Source: Methylocystaceae bacterium
Lineage (GTDB): Bacteria; Pseudomonadota; Alphaproteobacteria; Rhizobiales; Beijerinckiaceae
Assembly: GCA_900299115.1 (NCBI GenBank)
Contig: OMIO01000098.1
Coordinates: forward strand, 1 to 42,682
Reading direction: 5' to 3'
Length of the DNA stretch: 42,682 nucleotides
The notes under the pieces were generated by a model that was not told where the DNA came from, made no database searches, and was given only the letters and a program-made list of their open reading frames with translations. Each line of letters starts with the position of its first letter. Position 1 is the stretch's first letter. Positions 1 through 13,281 of this stretch are shown piece by piece. The translations under genes and the position numbers were made by a program.

Positions 1-40
1 GCTTTTGGCGAAGCATTTCGCTTGCATTCTGGGCAGTCAG

Positions 41-1459
41 CTATGCACTTTGATCTTGGATACGGGCGATGCTCTCTTCGCGTCCTAGTATTTCAAGCAC
101 ATCAAAAATTCCAGGCGAAGTCGCGCGGCCTGTAAGCGCCGCGCGGAGCGGCTGCGCCACTTCGCCTAATTTCACCCCAAGACATTCTGCCGCCTCGCGC
201 ACGACTGTCTCTGTGCTTTGTGCGTTCCATGTCTCAAGAGCTTCAAATTTTGGACCTAATACGGCTAATCTTGCGCGCGCATCAGCATTAAGAAGTTGGC
301 CCGCCTTTTCATCCAGGCTCAACGGCCGTTTGGCAAAGATAAATGCCGCGCCGTCGATCAGCTCATTGAGCGTTTTAGCGCGCGCTTTAAGACCAGGAAG
401 CGCGGCAAGCAATTGATTTTTTTTCGTTGCGTCAAGCTGCTGCGCGAGTTCTCCGCCGCCAGCGAGATAGGGCAGCGTATCAATCAGCGCTTTCAATAGC
501 TCATCGTCATTGGCGTCACGCAAATAATGGCCATTCATGCTTTCTAATTTTGCGTAATCAAATCGCGCAGGCGAACGATGAACTTGGCCAAGATCAAATG
601 CGGCAATCATTTCTTCAAGCGAAAAAAACTCTTGATCCCCTTGAGACCAACCAAGTCTGACAAGATAATTACGCAGCGCAGCGGGGAGATAGCCCATCGC
701 GCGGTAAGCATCCACGCCCAGCGCGCCATGACGCTTGGAAAGTTTTGCGCCATCTGGACCATGAATAAGCGGAATATGGGCAAAGGCAGGCGCGCGCCAT
801 CCCATCGCCTCATAAATCACGGTCTGACGCGCAGCATTTGTGAGATGATCGTCGCCTCGAATAATTTGCGTAACGCCCATATCATGGTCGTCCACGACGA
901 CAGCAAGCATATAGGTCGGCGTTCCATCAGAACGCAGCAACACAAAATCATCAATATCCTTATTGGGAAAAACGACCCGACCTTGCACCGCGTCTTCGAT
1001 GATGGTTTCGCCGCTCAAGGGCGCTTTAATGCGCACAACTGGAGAAACGCCCTGAGGCGCTTGGCTTGCGTCTCGATCGCGCCAGCGGCCGTCGTAACGC
1101 GGCGGTCGCTTTTCTGCGCGCGCTAATTCTCGCATTTCATCAAGTTCTTGTTGAGACGCATAACAATAATAGGCTTTGCCGCTCGCGAGCAATTCTTTCG
1201 CCACTTCTTGATGGCGCGCGGCGCGGGAGAATTGGTAGATAATGTCCCCGTCCCAATCGAGGCCCAGCCATTTCATGCCGTCGATAATTGCGTCAATCGC
1301 TGCTTGTGTTGAGCGTTCGCGATCTGTGTCTTCAATCCGCAGCATCATTCTGCCGCCGTGGCGCTTGGCGTAAAGCCAATTGAAAAGAGCTGTCCGCGCG
1401 CCGCCAATATGGAGAAATCCAGTCGGCGAGGGCGCAAATCGGGTGATGACAGTCGACAT
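41..1459 (-). CDS. gltX: Glutamate--tRNA ligase (GluRS)
   Basis: 472-aa ORF; class I aaRS motif '[30 protein letters not shown]' and KMSKS-type 'KLSKRHG'. Confidence 0.96.
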   Translation of the reverse strand: MSTVITRFAPSPTGFLHIGGARTALFNWLYAKRHGGRMMLRIEDTDRERSTQAAIDAIIDGMKWLGLDWDGDIIYQFSRAARHQEVAKELLASGKAYYCYASQQELDEMRELARAEKRPPRYDGRWRDRDASQAPQGVSPVVRIKAPLSGETIIEDAVQGRVVFPNKDIDDFVLLRSDGTPTYMLAVVVDDHDMGVTQIIRGDDHLTNAARQTVIYEAMGWRAPAFAHIPLIHGPDGAKLSKRHGALGVDAYRAMGYLPAALRNYLVRLGWSQGDQEFFSLEEMIAAFDLGQVHRSPARFDYAKLESMNGHYLRDANDDELLKALIDTLPYLAGGGELAQQLDATKKNQLLAALPGLKARAKTLNELIDGAAFIFAKRPLSLDEKAGQLLNADARARLAVLGPKFEALETWNAQSTETVVREAAECLGVKLGEVAQPLRAALTGRATSPGIFDVLEILGREESIARIQDQSA

Positions 1460-1559
1460 GGGCGAGGGGTGTTTCCTTGGAAGGCCGTTTGGAGACCTCG
1501 TCTAGCATGCGTCGGGTGAGGGGGGAATAAGCCGAAACAATTTGCTCTAGAGATTATTT

Positions 1560-4262
1560 TTATCGAGAGGATTCTTCTCCTTGCGTTGACGAAGACGCGC
1601 CCTCATCGTCTTGTATGCGCAAGGGTTCGCTGACGCTCTCCATCTCTGCAATTTTGTCTGTCACCTCAGATCCCAATGTGAGCGCTGTAGCAGCCGCGGC
1701 CGCGGCGAGTTTTTCAAGGTCAGGAATTTGTAAAATAGTTGTTGACGCAGGAGATGTCGCTGCGGCGATATTTATGCCGGCATCTTTAAGCCGTTTATAA
1801 AGATCAAAATGTAAATCACTGCGCACGCGTGCGGATTTTTCAACGTCTTCAACGTAACACCACAGCTCAAATCTAAAACTCGTCGTCTCCATGCCAAGCA
1901 GCATGACCTGTGGCGCGGGAACCCGTAAAACGTCGGTTTGGGCCCGCGCAGCGGCAAGCATAATATCGCGCACCTGTTCTGGATCGACGGCGGCGCTCGG
2001 CGCTAGGGCGATTTTAATGCGTCCTACACGATCGCCGCGAAGCCAGTTTTTGACAACGCCAGTGACAAGGTTTGAGTTAGGAACAATCATCGTTGCCCGA
2101 TCAAATGTTTCAATTTCCGTTGAACGCACATTGATGCGACGCACATAACCTTGCTCTTCGCCCAGAACGACCCAGTCGCCAACGCGAATTGCGCGTTCCC
2201 ACAACAAGATCAGGCCTGAGACAAAATTATTGACGATTGATTGGAGACCAAACCCAATTCCAACCGAGAGCGCTCCAGCTACAATTGCAAGCTTGTCAAA
2301 GCCAATGCCAAGATAGGAAAGCGCAAGGATTGCAGCGAGGATGAAGCCTATATAGCCAAGCGTTGCGCTAATTGAATTTCTAAACCCGTGATCAAGCCTT
2401 GTGAGAGGCAAAAATTTCAGATCCAGCCAGCGCCGAAATGCCTGTGTTACAGCGAGGAGAGAGATAAAAATAAGCGCTGCGCCAATTACGCCGTAAGGCG
2501 ATATGGTTACATCGCCAATTTTAATGGCAAAAAATGCCGCGCGAAGATTGGCGAGAAAATCATCGGACTGATAGCCCCAGGGCGCAAGCGCAAAGAGCGC
2601 AGCGACACAATAAGCAAGAACAGTTAAAACGCCGCCAATTAACACGCCGATTGGAGCGAGTTGCTCTTTGTTGAGGCCAAGACTGCGCATGAGATTGCGC
2701 CCAAAGAAATTATTTGCGGAGAAAGCTGTCTCTGCGCCGCTGACCGAGAGGACGACAAGAACATAGAGCAAAAACAACACTGCGCCGAGCCATGCCGCTT
2801 GAAGGATCATGAAATTGGCAAAAGAGACATAGCCGATCGCGCAGGCGCCAATGATGAGAACTAAAGCTATCGCGCTCAACGTTTTAATAAGCGCAATCCA
2901 GTCGCGGCCTTGGGCGGTTTCTGCGGCGATTTCTTCATCCTTGGAAAGGGTTAGAAGTGGAGTTGCGATAAGTAGGGCGATGAGCATCACGCCAAAGCCT
3001 CGGGTGATGATGACGACCTGCACGCTGGCTTGAACAATTGCCTCAATCTGTTCAATGACGCGCGTAATTGACAAAATGATTGCGGCCAAGGTTAAGAGTC
3101 GGACATAAATCCGCGCTCGACGGTCCCCTGGATCCAATACGCGCCAATGTTCATGCAAGGGTGCGAATACAGCTCGAGCAATTGCATAAACGAAAGCAAT
3201 ACGGGCTACGCCTTCAAAGAGCCGTTCAAAGAGCAATGCGCCGTTTGCATCCAAAAGCGTGTAAGCGCTTAACGCATAGCCAATGGCCAAAGCCGTTGCG
3301 ACAGGGGTCGCTGCGATAATCAGCGCGCTCCAACCCGCGGCGGCTGCGCGTCGGGCTCTTGTTGGCTGCAGATTTGACTCTTTACGTCTCAAGATGCGGC
3401 GCGCCAAGAAGAATGCTGGCGGCGTAGCAAGAAAAATACAGGCAAGAACCGTTAAAAATTCGGCTTGGCGATCGCCTAATCGAGAAATAAAATTAGCGCG
3501 CTCATCTTGCCAAAAATAGCGCGTCTGATCATAGACCCAGGGCGCATCTGAAAGCGCTGCGCGCCAAAGACTTGGTGAGAAAAAACCATCAGTTCTTAAA
3601 AAAAGCGAGCGGGTGAATAAATCGCGCATTCGCGCGACAATAGTCAGCGAGATTTGCTTGGTTTCAAGCAGCATGGCCCGCGCACGCTTAAGCGTTGCGT
3701 CCGTTGTGTCAAAAATCTTGCGTTGCTCAGTAAGTTCTGCGCTCGCGGCGGCTTCAGCGGTGGCGTTTGTCGCGCTCGTCTGCTCAGTTAGCGGCGCTTT
3801 AGCGTCTTGACCGGATGGATGCGTATTTATCTGGCGCCCATTTGACTGAGGCGGGGCGCTTGAGCGTTCTGATTTTGCGCTGATCGGCGCAGTTTGCGTT
3901 TTTAACGTTGGAGATTTATTGGCAGGTGCGGACTCGGCCGGTTTTTCAGGAAGGTCAGAGGGTTTGGCGGCGGGAGCGAGCTCTTTTAACCGCGCGTCGA
4001 CCGCTGCAAGTCGTGGCGTGAGCCAATCAATGGTTTTTTCAAGATCGCCGCGAAGCGGATCAATGCGTTCGCGTAATTGTCTCAAACGCGCGTCAGTTAG
4101 ATTAGCGTCTTCAAGACTTTTATGCGCCTCATCCAATATGATGCGGCTGAGATCAAGTTTTTGATTGATCTGATCTACAGTCAGTCCTGTCTCATCGCCT
4201 GCGGATCTTCCAATCGCGAATATGAAAAGGCACAAGGCAAGAAGAATTCTAAATCTATGCAA
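1560..4262 (-). CDS. Large mechanosensitive ion channel, MscS family, with N-terminal periplasmic (DUF3772-like) region
   Basis: 900-aa ORF; signal-like N-terminus, multiple TM segments, MscS core 'ALSVGIGFGLQSIVNNFVSGLILLWERAIRVGDWVVLG'. Confidence 0.9.
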   Translation of the reverse strand: MHRFRILLALCLFIFAIGRSAGDETGLTVDQINQKLDLSRIILDEAHKSLEDANLTDARLRQLRERIDPLRGDLEKTIDWLTPRLAAVDARLKELAPAAKPSDLPEKPAESAPANKSPTLKTQTAPISAKSERSSAPPQSNGRQINTHPSGQDAKAPLTEQTSATNATAEAAASAELTEQRKIFDTTDATLKRARAMLLETKQISLTIVARMRDLFTRSLFLRTDGFFSPSLWRAALSDAPWVYDQTRYFWQDERANFISRLGDRQAEFLTVLACIFLATPPAFFLARRILRRKESNLQPTRARRAAAAGWSALIIAATPVATALAIGYALSAYTLLDANGALLFERLFEGVARIAFVYAIARAVFAPLHEHWRVLDPGDRRARIYVRLLTLAAIILSITRVIEQIEAIVQASVQVVIITRGFGVMLIALLIATPLLTLSKDEEIAAETAQGRDWIALIKTLSAIALVLIIGACAIGYVSFANFMILQAAWLGAVLFLLYVLVVLSVSGAETAFSANNFFGRNLMRSLGLNKEQLAPIGVLIGGVLTVLAYCVAALFALAPWGYQSDDFLANLRAAFFAIKIGDVTISPYGVIGAALIFISLLAVTQAFRRWLDLKFLPLTRLDHGFRNSISATLGYIGFILAAILALSYLGIGFDKLAIVAGALSVGIGFGLQSIVNNFVSGLILLWERAIRVGDWVVLGEEQGYVRRINVRSTEIETFDRATMIVPNSNLVTGVVKNWLRGDRVGRIKIALAPSAAVDPEQVRDIMLAAARAQTDVLRVPAPQVMLLGMETTSFRFELWCYVEDVEKSARVRSDLHFDLYKRLKDAGINIAAATSPASTTILQIPDLEKLAAAAAATALTLGSEVTDKIAEMESVSEPLRIQDDEGASSSTQGEESSR

Positions 4263-4343
4263 CTGAGATATTCTCCCTTTAATCTTATAATTTCTTAATT
4301 TGAAATCACGTCAATGTTGGGGCGAGGCAGGGTAACGATCGGT

Positions 4344-5387
4344 TTATTCCTGATAAAGGCGCGGTTGGCCTGATCGATCGAAGATGCGCCATAAGCCAGG
4401 CCCTTCTTCTTGCGCCGTCGCGGCTGAAATAGGTATTTTGCCAAATCCTCCCGGTAAATCCAGTACATAGATTGGTAGAGAGAGGCCGCTCACACGTTGG
4501 CTGAGTTGACGATAAATCTCCTGGCCCGTTTTGAGATCTAGTCGAAAATGGGCGGTTCCTGGCGCTAAATCAGGATGGTGAAGATAGTAAGGTTTAATTT
4601 GCATAGCCATCAGATCGCGCATGAGGCGCTCCAGCGTCGCAACATCGTCATTGACGCCCGCCAGCAAAACGCTTTGAGCGAATAAGGCAATTCCCGCTGC
4701 GCGAATTCTTTCGATCGCAGCGCGCGCGTTTTCAGTTAATTCTTGTGAATGATTAATATGCAAAACGAAATAGAGCGCTTTGTTGCTTAGCTTAAGCGCA
4801 TCAAGCCACTCCGGCGTCACGAGGTGTGGCGCAGCGGTTGGCGCGCGCGTATGTGCGCGCAACACGTGAATATGGCTTAAGGCCGCAATTTTCTCCGCAA
4901 CCCAGGCGACGCGCTGGGGAGAAAGCGCCAAAGGGTCACCGCCGGTGAGAATGATCTCATGTATTTCTGGATGCGCGGCGATGTAGCTAAGAGCTGCGTC
5001 TATTTCTTCCTTGTCGAGGAGATCCCCTTTGCCGCGACCAACAGTTTCTCGACGAAAACAAAAGCGACAATAAACCGGACAAACCGTCAGGAGTTTTAGT
5101 AAAACGCGATCGCGATAGCGATGTACAACGCCTTTTATGGGGCTATGCGCCTCATCCCCGATGGGATCGATGCGCTCATGAGAGAAATGAGTTAATTCTC
5201 TTGCGTCGGGCAGGAATTGTCGCGCAATTGGACTATCGAGATCTTTAGGCGACAGCGCGCTGGCAATTTCTGGCGTGATGGCGATGCTGTAGCGTGAGGC
5301 GACCTCTTGCAAAGCTTCCAATGAGGCATGTGGCTGAATAAGTCCGTGTGCGAGGAGGTCATCTAGAGAGATAAGCGCGCGCGTCAT
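4344..5387 (-). CDS. Lysine-2,3-aminomutase-like radical SAM protein (KamA/EpmB family)
   Basis: 347 aa; radical SAM motif 'CPVYCRFCFRRE', 'EIILTGGDPLALS'; size closer to EpmB than to full-length KAM. Confidence 0.85.
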   Translation of the reverse strand: MTRALISLDDLLAHGLIQPHASLEALQEVASRYSIAITPEIASALSPKDLDSPIARQFLPDARELTHFSHERIDPIGDEAHSPIKGVVHRYRDRVLLKLLTVCPVYCRFCFRRETVGRGKGDLLDKEEIDAALSYIAAHPEIHEIILTGGDPLALSPQRVAWVAEKIAALSHIHVLRAHTRAPTAAPHLVTPEWLDALKLSNKALYFVLHINHSQELTENARAAIERIRAAGIALFAQSVLLAGVNDDVATLERLMRDLMAMQIKPYYLHHPDLAPGTAHFRLDLKTGQEIYRQLSQRVSGLSLPIYVLDLPGGFGKIPISAATAQEEGPGLWRIFDRSGQPRLYQE

Positions 5388-5530
5388 TGATTAATTCGCA
5401 AGAGAGAGCTGGGACAGTGCGGCTGATGACGCTCGTGATGGCAAGTTGAAATAAACATTGAAGACAAAAAATCAGAATAAAGAGACTGTAGCTGTTGAGC
5501 GGAGCGTGACGCAAAGGTTGATTTGCCGTA

Positions 5531-6700
5531 TCAGGCTGCGAGATCGGCAACAACAGCGTCGAGAACGGGAAAGCCTTCAGAGCTCACGCGAAGGCGATTG
5601 TCTCTTGTAAATTCTACTAATCCATCCCCAATCAGTTCGCTGATGCGCGACTGCGACAGTTTTTTTCCTGTAAGAAGAAAATAGCGTTGTGGATCAATGC
5701 CTTCACGCAGACGTAAGCCCATTAACAGGAATTCATCGCCTTCTTGCTCACTGTTGAGTAACTCATCTTCAACAATCCCATGGCCTTCCGTCTCCACGCA
5801 AGTGAGCCACATTTCAGGGTGGCGCTCAGTCGATTGCGCGCGTCGCCCGCGCGCCGTCATCAGACGTCCATGCGCTCCAGGTCCAACGCCGGCATATTCG
5901 CCATAGCGCCAGTAAACGAGATTATGTCGAGATTCTGCTCCAGGGCGGGCGTGGTTGGAAACTTCATAGGCTGGCAATCCGTAACGTGTAGTGACTTCCT
6001 GCGTGACATCCCAAAGGGCGCGTTGCATATCCGCGTCGGGAACCAGCATTTTTCCTGCTTTGACCATGCGCTCAAACATTGTGTCTGGTTCAATGGTCAG
6101 TTGATAGAGAGAGATATGTTCTGGCTGGCGGGCGAGGGCGAGTTCAAGTTCTTTACGCCAAGCAGTTGGCGTTTGGTGCGCGCGTCCATAGATCAGATCG
6201 AATGATGTGCGTTGGAAAACGCTATTTGCGATTTCAACCGCCATCAGCGCTTCCGCCACTGAATGTTGCCGGCCGAGTTCTCGTAAATCAATGTCATTAA
6301 GCGCTTGAACGCCAAGAGAAACGCGATTAACCCCGGCGGCTTTAAAGCCTTTGAAGCGCGAGGCTTCAACGCTCGTAGGGTTAGCCTCAAGCGTAATTTC
6401 AACATCTTTCGCGAGCGACCAGTGGCGCTCGATTTGTCCTAAGATGGCTTCCACTGTTGAGGGAGACATCAGAGAGGGCGTGCCGCCGCCAAAAAAAATT
6501 GAGCCAACTTCGCGACCTGGAGCGAGCGCTGCGCGATGGGCGATTTCTACCCCAAAAGCCTCGACGAAGCGTTCTTCATCGATTTCGCCGCGCCGTACAT
6601 GGCTATTAAAATCGCAATAGGGGCATTTAGACAGGCAAAATGGCCAATGGACATAAACGCCAAAGCCAGGATCGAAGGCGTTACGAATCGTTGCTGCCAT
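5531..6700 (-). CDS. hemW: Radical SAM heme chaperone HemW (HemN-like)
   Basis: 389 aa; 'YVHWPFCLSKCPYCDFNSH' and 'IFFGGGTPSLM'. Confidence 0.93.
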   Translation of the reverse strand: MAATIRNAFDPGFGVYVHWPFCLSKCPYCDFNSHVRRGEIDEERFVEAFGVEIAHRAALAPGREVGSIFFGGGTPSLMSPSTVEAILGQIERHWSLAKDVEITLEANPTSVEASRFKGFKAAGVNRVSLGVQALNDIDLRELGRQHSVAEALMAVEIANSVFQRTSFDLIYGRAHQTPTAWRKELELALARQPEHISLYQLTIEPDTMFERMVKAGKMLVPDADMQRALWDVTQEVTTRYGLPAYEVSNHARPGAESRHNLVYWRYGEYAGVGPGAHGRLMTARGRRAQSTERHPEMWLTCVETEGHGIVEDELLNSEQEGDEFLLMGLRLREGIDPQRYFLLTGKKLSQSRISELIGDGLVEFTRDNRLRVSSEGFPVLDAVVADLAA

Positions 6701-6770
6701 CAGACTTTATCGCATGAAAGCGTGAAAAAGTTCACTGGTCTTGCCTTTTAATTGCGATCAGACGGCGGAG

Positions 6771-7055
6771 TTAGGAACGCTCTCCAGCCAAGATCTTATC
6801 TATTTCGATCAGCAGTTCGTCTGTCTCCATCCCAGCATAGACGTCTCCTGAGGGCTCTAAACGGATAACGGGCGCGGTGGTGCAGAGCCTGAGGCAGTCG
6901 CGGGTTGAGATTTTAATGTCGCCGTTGGCAAGCGCTCTATCGAAGCGGCGCGCCAGAGCTGTTTCAATTTCACAGAGTTTTTTTCGCGCAAGGCCCTGTG
7001 CATCACAACGATCTCCGACACAAATCATTAATCGCACGGGTGGCGAGACGCGCAC
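6771..7055 (-). CDS. Small (2Fe-2S) thioredoxin-like ferredoxin domain protein
   Basis: 94 aa; 'MICVGDRCDAQG' and 'STRDCLRLCTTAPVIRLEPSGDVYAGM' four-Cys pattern; starts 6 bp after the gyrB stop. Confidence 0.75.
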   Translation of the reverse strand: MRVSPPVRLMICVGDRCDAQGLARKKLCEIETALARRFDRALANGDIKISTRDCLRLCTTAPVIRLEPSGDVYAGMETDELLIEIDKILAGERS

Positions 7056-7061
7056 GCCAGG

Positions 7062-9566
<2,505 letters not shown>

Positions 9567-9637
9567 CTAAGGGGACGAAAAGCGCGCGCAGTCAACAGTT
9601 TCTTAATTATTGTAACTAATTGATAGTTCGAGGAAAT

Positions 9638-10777
9638 TCATGGGATGCGGCGGATCTGTCCCTCGATCGCCTGCAGACGGTCCGCGCGATTGGCTAATGA
9701 AGCAAATAGCGCCGGGTCCGCCCCGCTCATCCAGACTTGCGCGCCGAGCGTTTCCAGCTCGACAAACAGCGCCTCTCGACGTTGAGGGTCAAAATGCGCG
9801 GCGACTTCGTCCAGCAATAAAATTGGGGTCTTTTCAGTCATTGCAGCAACCAAGCGCGCATGTGCGATGGTCAGTCCAATGAGCAAAGCTTTTTGTTCCC
9901 CAGTCGAGCAATCGCGGGCTGCTGCGTTTTTAGGGCCATGACGAACAACCAGATCGCTGGTTTGAGGACCGCACAAAGTGCGTCCAGCAGCAGCGTCGCG
10001 TTTGCGGGAAGCCGCAAGCTGTTGACGAAATCCTTCTTCGACAACGAGTGCGGATTGATGCGCAAGCAAGTTTTCGATTTCGCCCTCAATAGCGATTTCA
10101 GCCCAAGGAAATGGGCCTTCCTTGCCTTTGGCGGCGATCGCGGAAAGTCTCAACACTGTCTCGCGCCTGCCGGCGGCAACTGCGACGCCAAGAGAGGCGA
10201 TTTCATTTTCAGCGGCGTCGAGCCAGCCGCGATCGGCAACGCCAGTTTCAAGGAGTTTATTGCGATTACGCAGCGCGCGTTCCATGCGGCTAACCCTGGG
10301 ACCGTGATCGGCGTCGACGCCTAAGGTCAGTCGATCCAAAAATCGGCGCCGCTCGCCAGCCGATCCAGAAAACAGTCCGTCCATTGCGGGCGTTAGCCAA
10401 AGAACACGCAAATGATCCGCAAAAGCACGTGCGGAACTAATTGGCGCGCGATCAATACGAAAACGCCGTTCTCCCTCCAAAGACAGGCCATGGCCTAATT
10501 GTGAGACACCGTCTTGCATCTCCAATTGGATCGAAACGGCAAAGCCGCCCGCGCCAGCGTGTCGCGCGCATTCAGTCAATTCGGCGCGACGCAACCCTCG
10601 GCCGGGGGAATACATTGAAAGCGCTTCAAGAATATTCGTTTTGCCTGCGCCATTTTCGCCCATTAACGCGACGAGTTTTGTTTCGATGACGCAGTCGGCC
10701 TGCGCGTAAGATCGAAAGTCAGTCAGCGTCAATCGGCGTACAAGCGGCGTTTTAGGGCTAGGCGAGGCGAGAGTCAT
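9638..10777 (-). CDS. recF: DNA replication/repair protein RecF
   Basis: 379 aa; Walker A 'GENGAGKTNILEAL', 'FSGSAGERRRFLDRL', 'LLLDEVAAHFD'. Confidence 0.94.
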   Translation of the reverse strand: MTLASPSPKTPLVRRLTLTDFRSYAQADCVIETKLVALMGENGAGKTNILEALSMYSPGRGLRRAELTECARHAGAGGFAVSIQLEMQDGVSQLGHGLSLEGERRFRIDRAPISSARAFADHLRVLWLTPAMDGLFSGSAGERRRFLDRLTLGVDADHGPRVSRMERALRNRNKLLETGVADRGWLDAAENEIASLGVAVAAGRRETVLRLSAIAAKGKEGPFPWAEIAIEGEIENLLAHQSALVVEEGFRQQLAASRKRDAAAGRTLCGPQTSDLVVRHGPKNAAARDCSTGEQKALLIGLTIAHARLVAAMTEKTPILLLDEVAAHFDPQRREALFVELETLGAQVWMSGADPALFASLANRADRLQAIEGQIRRIP

Positions 10778-10909
10778 TCTCTTCGCTTTGCCATGACGGG
10801 CGATGAAGAGCTAGTGAGGTGAAAGATCCCATTTTGTCTCAAGCGTTTTTGCGGGCTCAGGGCGGCCGATGATCTCTAATGCGGCTTAGAGTTTTTTAAG
10901 CCGAGCAGC

Positions 10910-12259
10910 GTGCTGATAAGCTTGGCCTTGATGCCAAAAGATGTATTGTCCCGGGCGAGAGGGAGAAGGCGTTTGGTGGGTGTAAAACTATCACAAGATT
11001 TGCGCGACAAAGAGATTTTGCTGATCGTAGGCGGCGGCATCGCCGTTTATAAATCGCTTGATCTCGTCCGCCGATTAAGGGCGCTTGGCGCACGGGTGCG
11101 CGTTGTGATGACCGCGGCTGCGAAGGAATTTGTTTCGCCTCTTGCTTTTGTTAGCCTAACCAACGAAGCCGTGCATGAGACGCTTTTTTCTGCGACTGAC
11201 GAGCAGGAAATGGGTCATATTCAACTCTCGCGTCGGGCGGATCTTATTGTTGTCGCTCCAGCAACTGCGCATCTTCTTGCACGGGCTGCAAACGGCTTGT
11301 GTGATGATTTGGCGACTACGCTTTTGCTTGCAACGGACAAGCGGATCGTGTTTGCGCCGGCGATGAATGTTCGTATGTGGACGCATCCAGCCACTCAAAA
11401 AAATATCGAAACACTGCGCAGTCAGGGTGCGTTTATTGTTGGTCCTGCAGAGGGAGAAATGGCCTGCGGCGAATTTGGTCCGGGTCGGATGAGCGATGTG
11501 GAGGACATCGTCGCCAAGATTATTTCCGCATGCATGCAAGAGACCCGATTGCCCCTGCCAAAAGGCGTCCAGCAACGCTCGCAAGCTCATGGAAACGATC
11601 TAACTGGCAGGCATATCGTCATCACTTCAGGACCGACCCATGAAGCGATTGACCCAGTGCGCTATATCGCTAATCGCTCATCTGGACGGCAGGGCCATGC
11701 GCTAGCGCATGCCGCTGTTGCGGCTGGCGCGCGGGTAACGCTCATTACCGGGCCAGTAACACTTGCGGATCCGCCGGCCTGTGAGGTGATCCACGTTGAA
11801 AGCGCCACGCAAATGAGCGCAGCCGTTGAGCAAGCATTGCCCGCAGATGTTTTTATTGGCGTAGCGGCTGTCGCGGATTGGCGCGTTTTGCAGGCTGATC
11901 AAAAGATCAAAAAAGAGCCTGGAGGCTCAGCGCCAGTTTTTACTTTAGTAGAAAACCCTGACATCCTCGCCAGCGTGGCTAAGTCTCAAAACCGACCGGC
12001 GCTTGTAATTGGATTTGCGGCGGAAACGCAAAATCTAATTGATTCAGCACGCAAAAAACTCATTGCTAAAGGCTGCGACATGATTGTCGCCAATGATGTG
12101 GGCGAAGGGTCGGAAGTCTTCGGCGGCGCTAATAATGAGGCGCATATAATTATGCGCGATAGTCTTCAGAGTTGGCCGAAAATGGACAAGATGACGTTGG
12201 CGACGAAGCTCATAGCCCTGATTGGACAGAGATTGTCGCCTGTAGGGGCCGACCCATGA
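10910..12259 (+). CDS. coaBC: Bifunctional phosphopantothenoylcysteine decarboxylase/phosphopantothenate--cysteine ligase
   Basis: 449 aa; '[36 protein letters not shown]', '[10 protein letters not shown]', '[28 protein letters not shown]'. True start may be downstream of the listed ORF start. Confidence 0.93.
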   Translation: MLISLALMPKDVLSRARGRRRLVGVKLSQDLRDKEILLIVGGGIAVYKSLDLVRRLRALGARVRVVMTAAAKEFVSPLAFVSLTNEAVHETLFSATDEQEMGHIQLSRRADLIVVAPATAHLLARAANGLCDDLATTLLLATDKRIVFAPAMNVRMWTHPATQKNIETLRSQGAFIVGPAEGEMACGEFGPGRMSDVEDIVAKIISACMQETRLPLPKGVQQRSQAHGNDLTGRHIVITSGPTHEAIDPVRYIANRSSGRQGHALAHAAVAAGARVTLITGPVTLADPPACEVIHVESATQMSAAVEQALPADVFIGVAAVADWRVLQADQKIKKEPGGSAPVFTLVENPDILASVAKSQNRPALVIGFAAETQNLIDSARKKLIAKGCDMIVANDVGEGSEVFGGANNEAHIIMRDSLQSWPKMDKMTLATKLIALIGQRLSPVGADP

Positions 12260-12711
12260 AGATCGCCATACAGCGTCTTCCTCATGGTCAGGGATTGCCT
12301 GCTCCCTCTTATGAGACCCAGGGCGCTTCCGGCATGGATCTCTACGCGGCGCTCCTCGAGGAACAAAAATTGATCCTGGAGCCTGGCGCGCGAGACCTGG
12401 TGCCCACTGGCGTGATCCTCTCTCTTCCAGAGGGCTTTGAGGCTCAGGTGCGGCCGCGCTCGGGACTGGCGGCAAAATATGGCGTTACAGTGCTTAACGC
12501 CCCGGGGACAATCGACAGCGATTATCGCGGAGAAATCAAGGTGATCTTAATCAATCATGGGACGCAGCCGTTTGAAATTACACGATCTATGAGGATCGCC
12601 CAGCTTGTTATAGCGCCAGTGACGCGCGCGCAGTTGATTGAAACGCATTCTCTTGACGAAACAAGCCGTGGCTCCGGCGGGTTTGGCTCAACTGGACTAG
12701 GCGGGATCTAA
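12256..12711 (+). CDS. dut: Deoxyuridine 5'-triphosphate nucleotidohydrolase (dUTPase)
   Basis: '[11 protein letters not shown]', '[35 protein letters not shown]', C-terminal '[10 protein letters not shown]'; ATG overlaps the coaBC TGA (ATGA). Confidence 0.95.
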   Translation: MKIAIQRLPHGQGLPAPSYETQGASGMDLYAALLEEQKLILEPGARDLVPTGVILSLPEGFEAQVRPRSGLAAKYGVTVLNAPGTIDSDYRGEIKVILINHGTQPFEITRSMRIAQLVIAPVTRAQLIETHSLDETSRGSGGFGSTGLGGI

Positions 12712-12716
12712 TATCC

Positions 12717-13157
12717 ATGAAGCTCCTGCGGCGACCCGCACGATTTGCCTTGCTTGCCGCGCTTGATATCGCCTTACATGCCCGCGGCCGCCCTGTTTCA
12801 TCTAAGGAGTTGGCTGGGCGCTACGACTTGCCGCCGCGCCGACTGGAGGTCTTGCTGCAGGCCATGGTGCGGGTAGGGATTTTGCGCAGCCTAAGAGGGC
12901 CGGCGGGGGGCTATGAGCTGGCTCGGGAGCGGCGCCGGATTTGCGTTGGCGAGATTGTTCGAGTGGCGCTCGGCGTGGACGAAGAGGCTGGATCGGCGCC
13001 CTCGCCATTAGATCAGCTCATGGACCCCGTGCTGGCGGAGGCGGAGGAGCGGGCGTTGGCCTATCTTGATGGGGTCAATCTGGACACGCTTTATACCGGA
13101 GCCCTGGCGCTTGAGGACAAAGACAAACTAGAGCTTTTGGGGGATTTTAATATTTAG
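12717..13157 (+). CDS. Rrf2-family transcriptional regulator
   Basis: 146 aa; wHTH 'RPVSSKELAGRYDLPPRRLEVLLQAMVRVGILRSLRGPAGGYELAR'; only one Cys, so the [Fe-S]-ligating Cys triad is absent. Confidence 0.85.
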   Translation: MKLLRRPARFALLAALDIALHARGRPVSSKELAGRYDLPPRRLEVLLQAMVRVGILRSLRGPAGGYELARERRRICVGEIVRVALGVDEEAGSAPSPLDQLMDPVLAEAEERALAYLDGVNLDTLYTGALALEDKDKLELLGDFNI

Positions 13158-13281
13158 TCCCGGCCAGCTTGCTTGCGCAAGGATTGACCGCTGAGAGGAG
13201 TGAGTGGTCGGCCAATAAGCGGATATTTGTACAAAAAATTGAATAATAATGATAAATTAACTGACATAGTGAGGCCCTGGA

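Noticed and set aside
578-1126. 182-aa plus-strand ORF opposite gltX
   Set aside because: Lies entirely antisense to gltX; composition looks like a shadow ORF.
9860-10324. 154-aa plus-strand ORF opposite recF (and similar 100-150-aa ORFs opposite hemW, coaBC, dnaA)
   Set aside because: Shadow ORFs inside well-supported genes with no independent motif.
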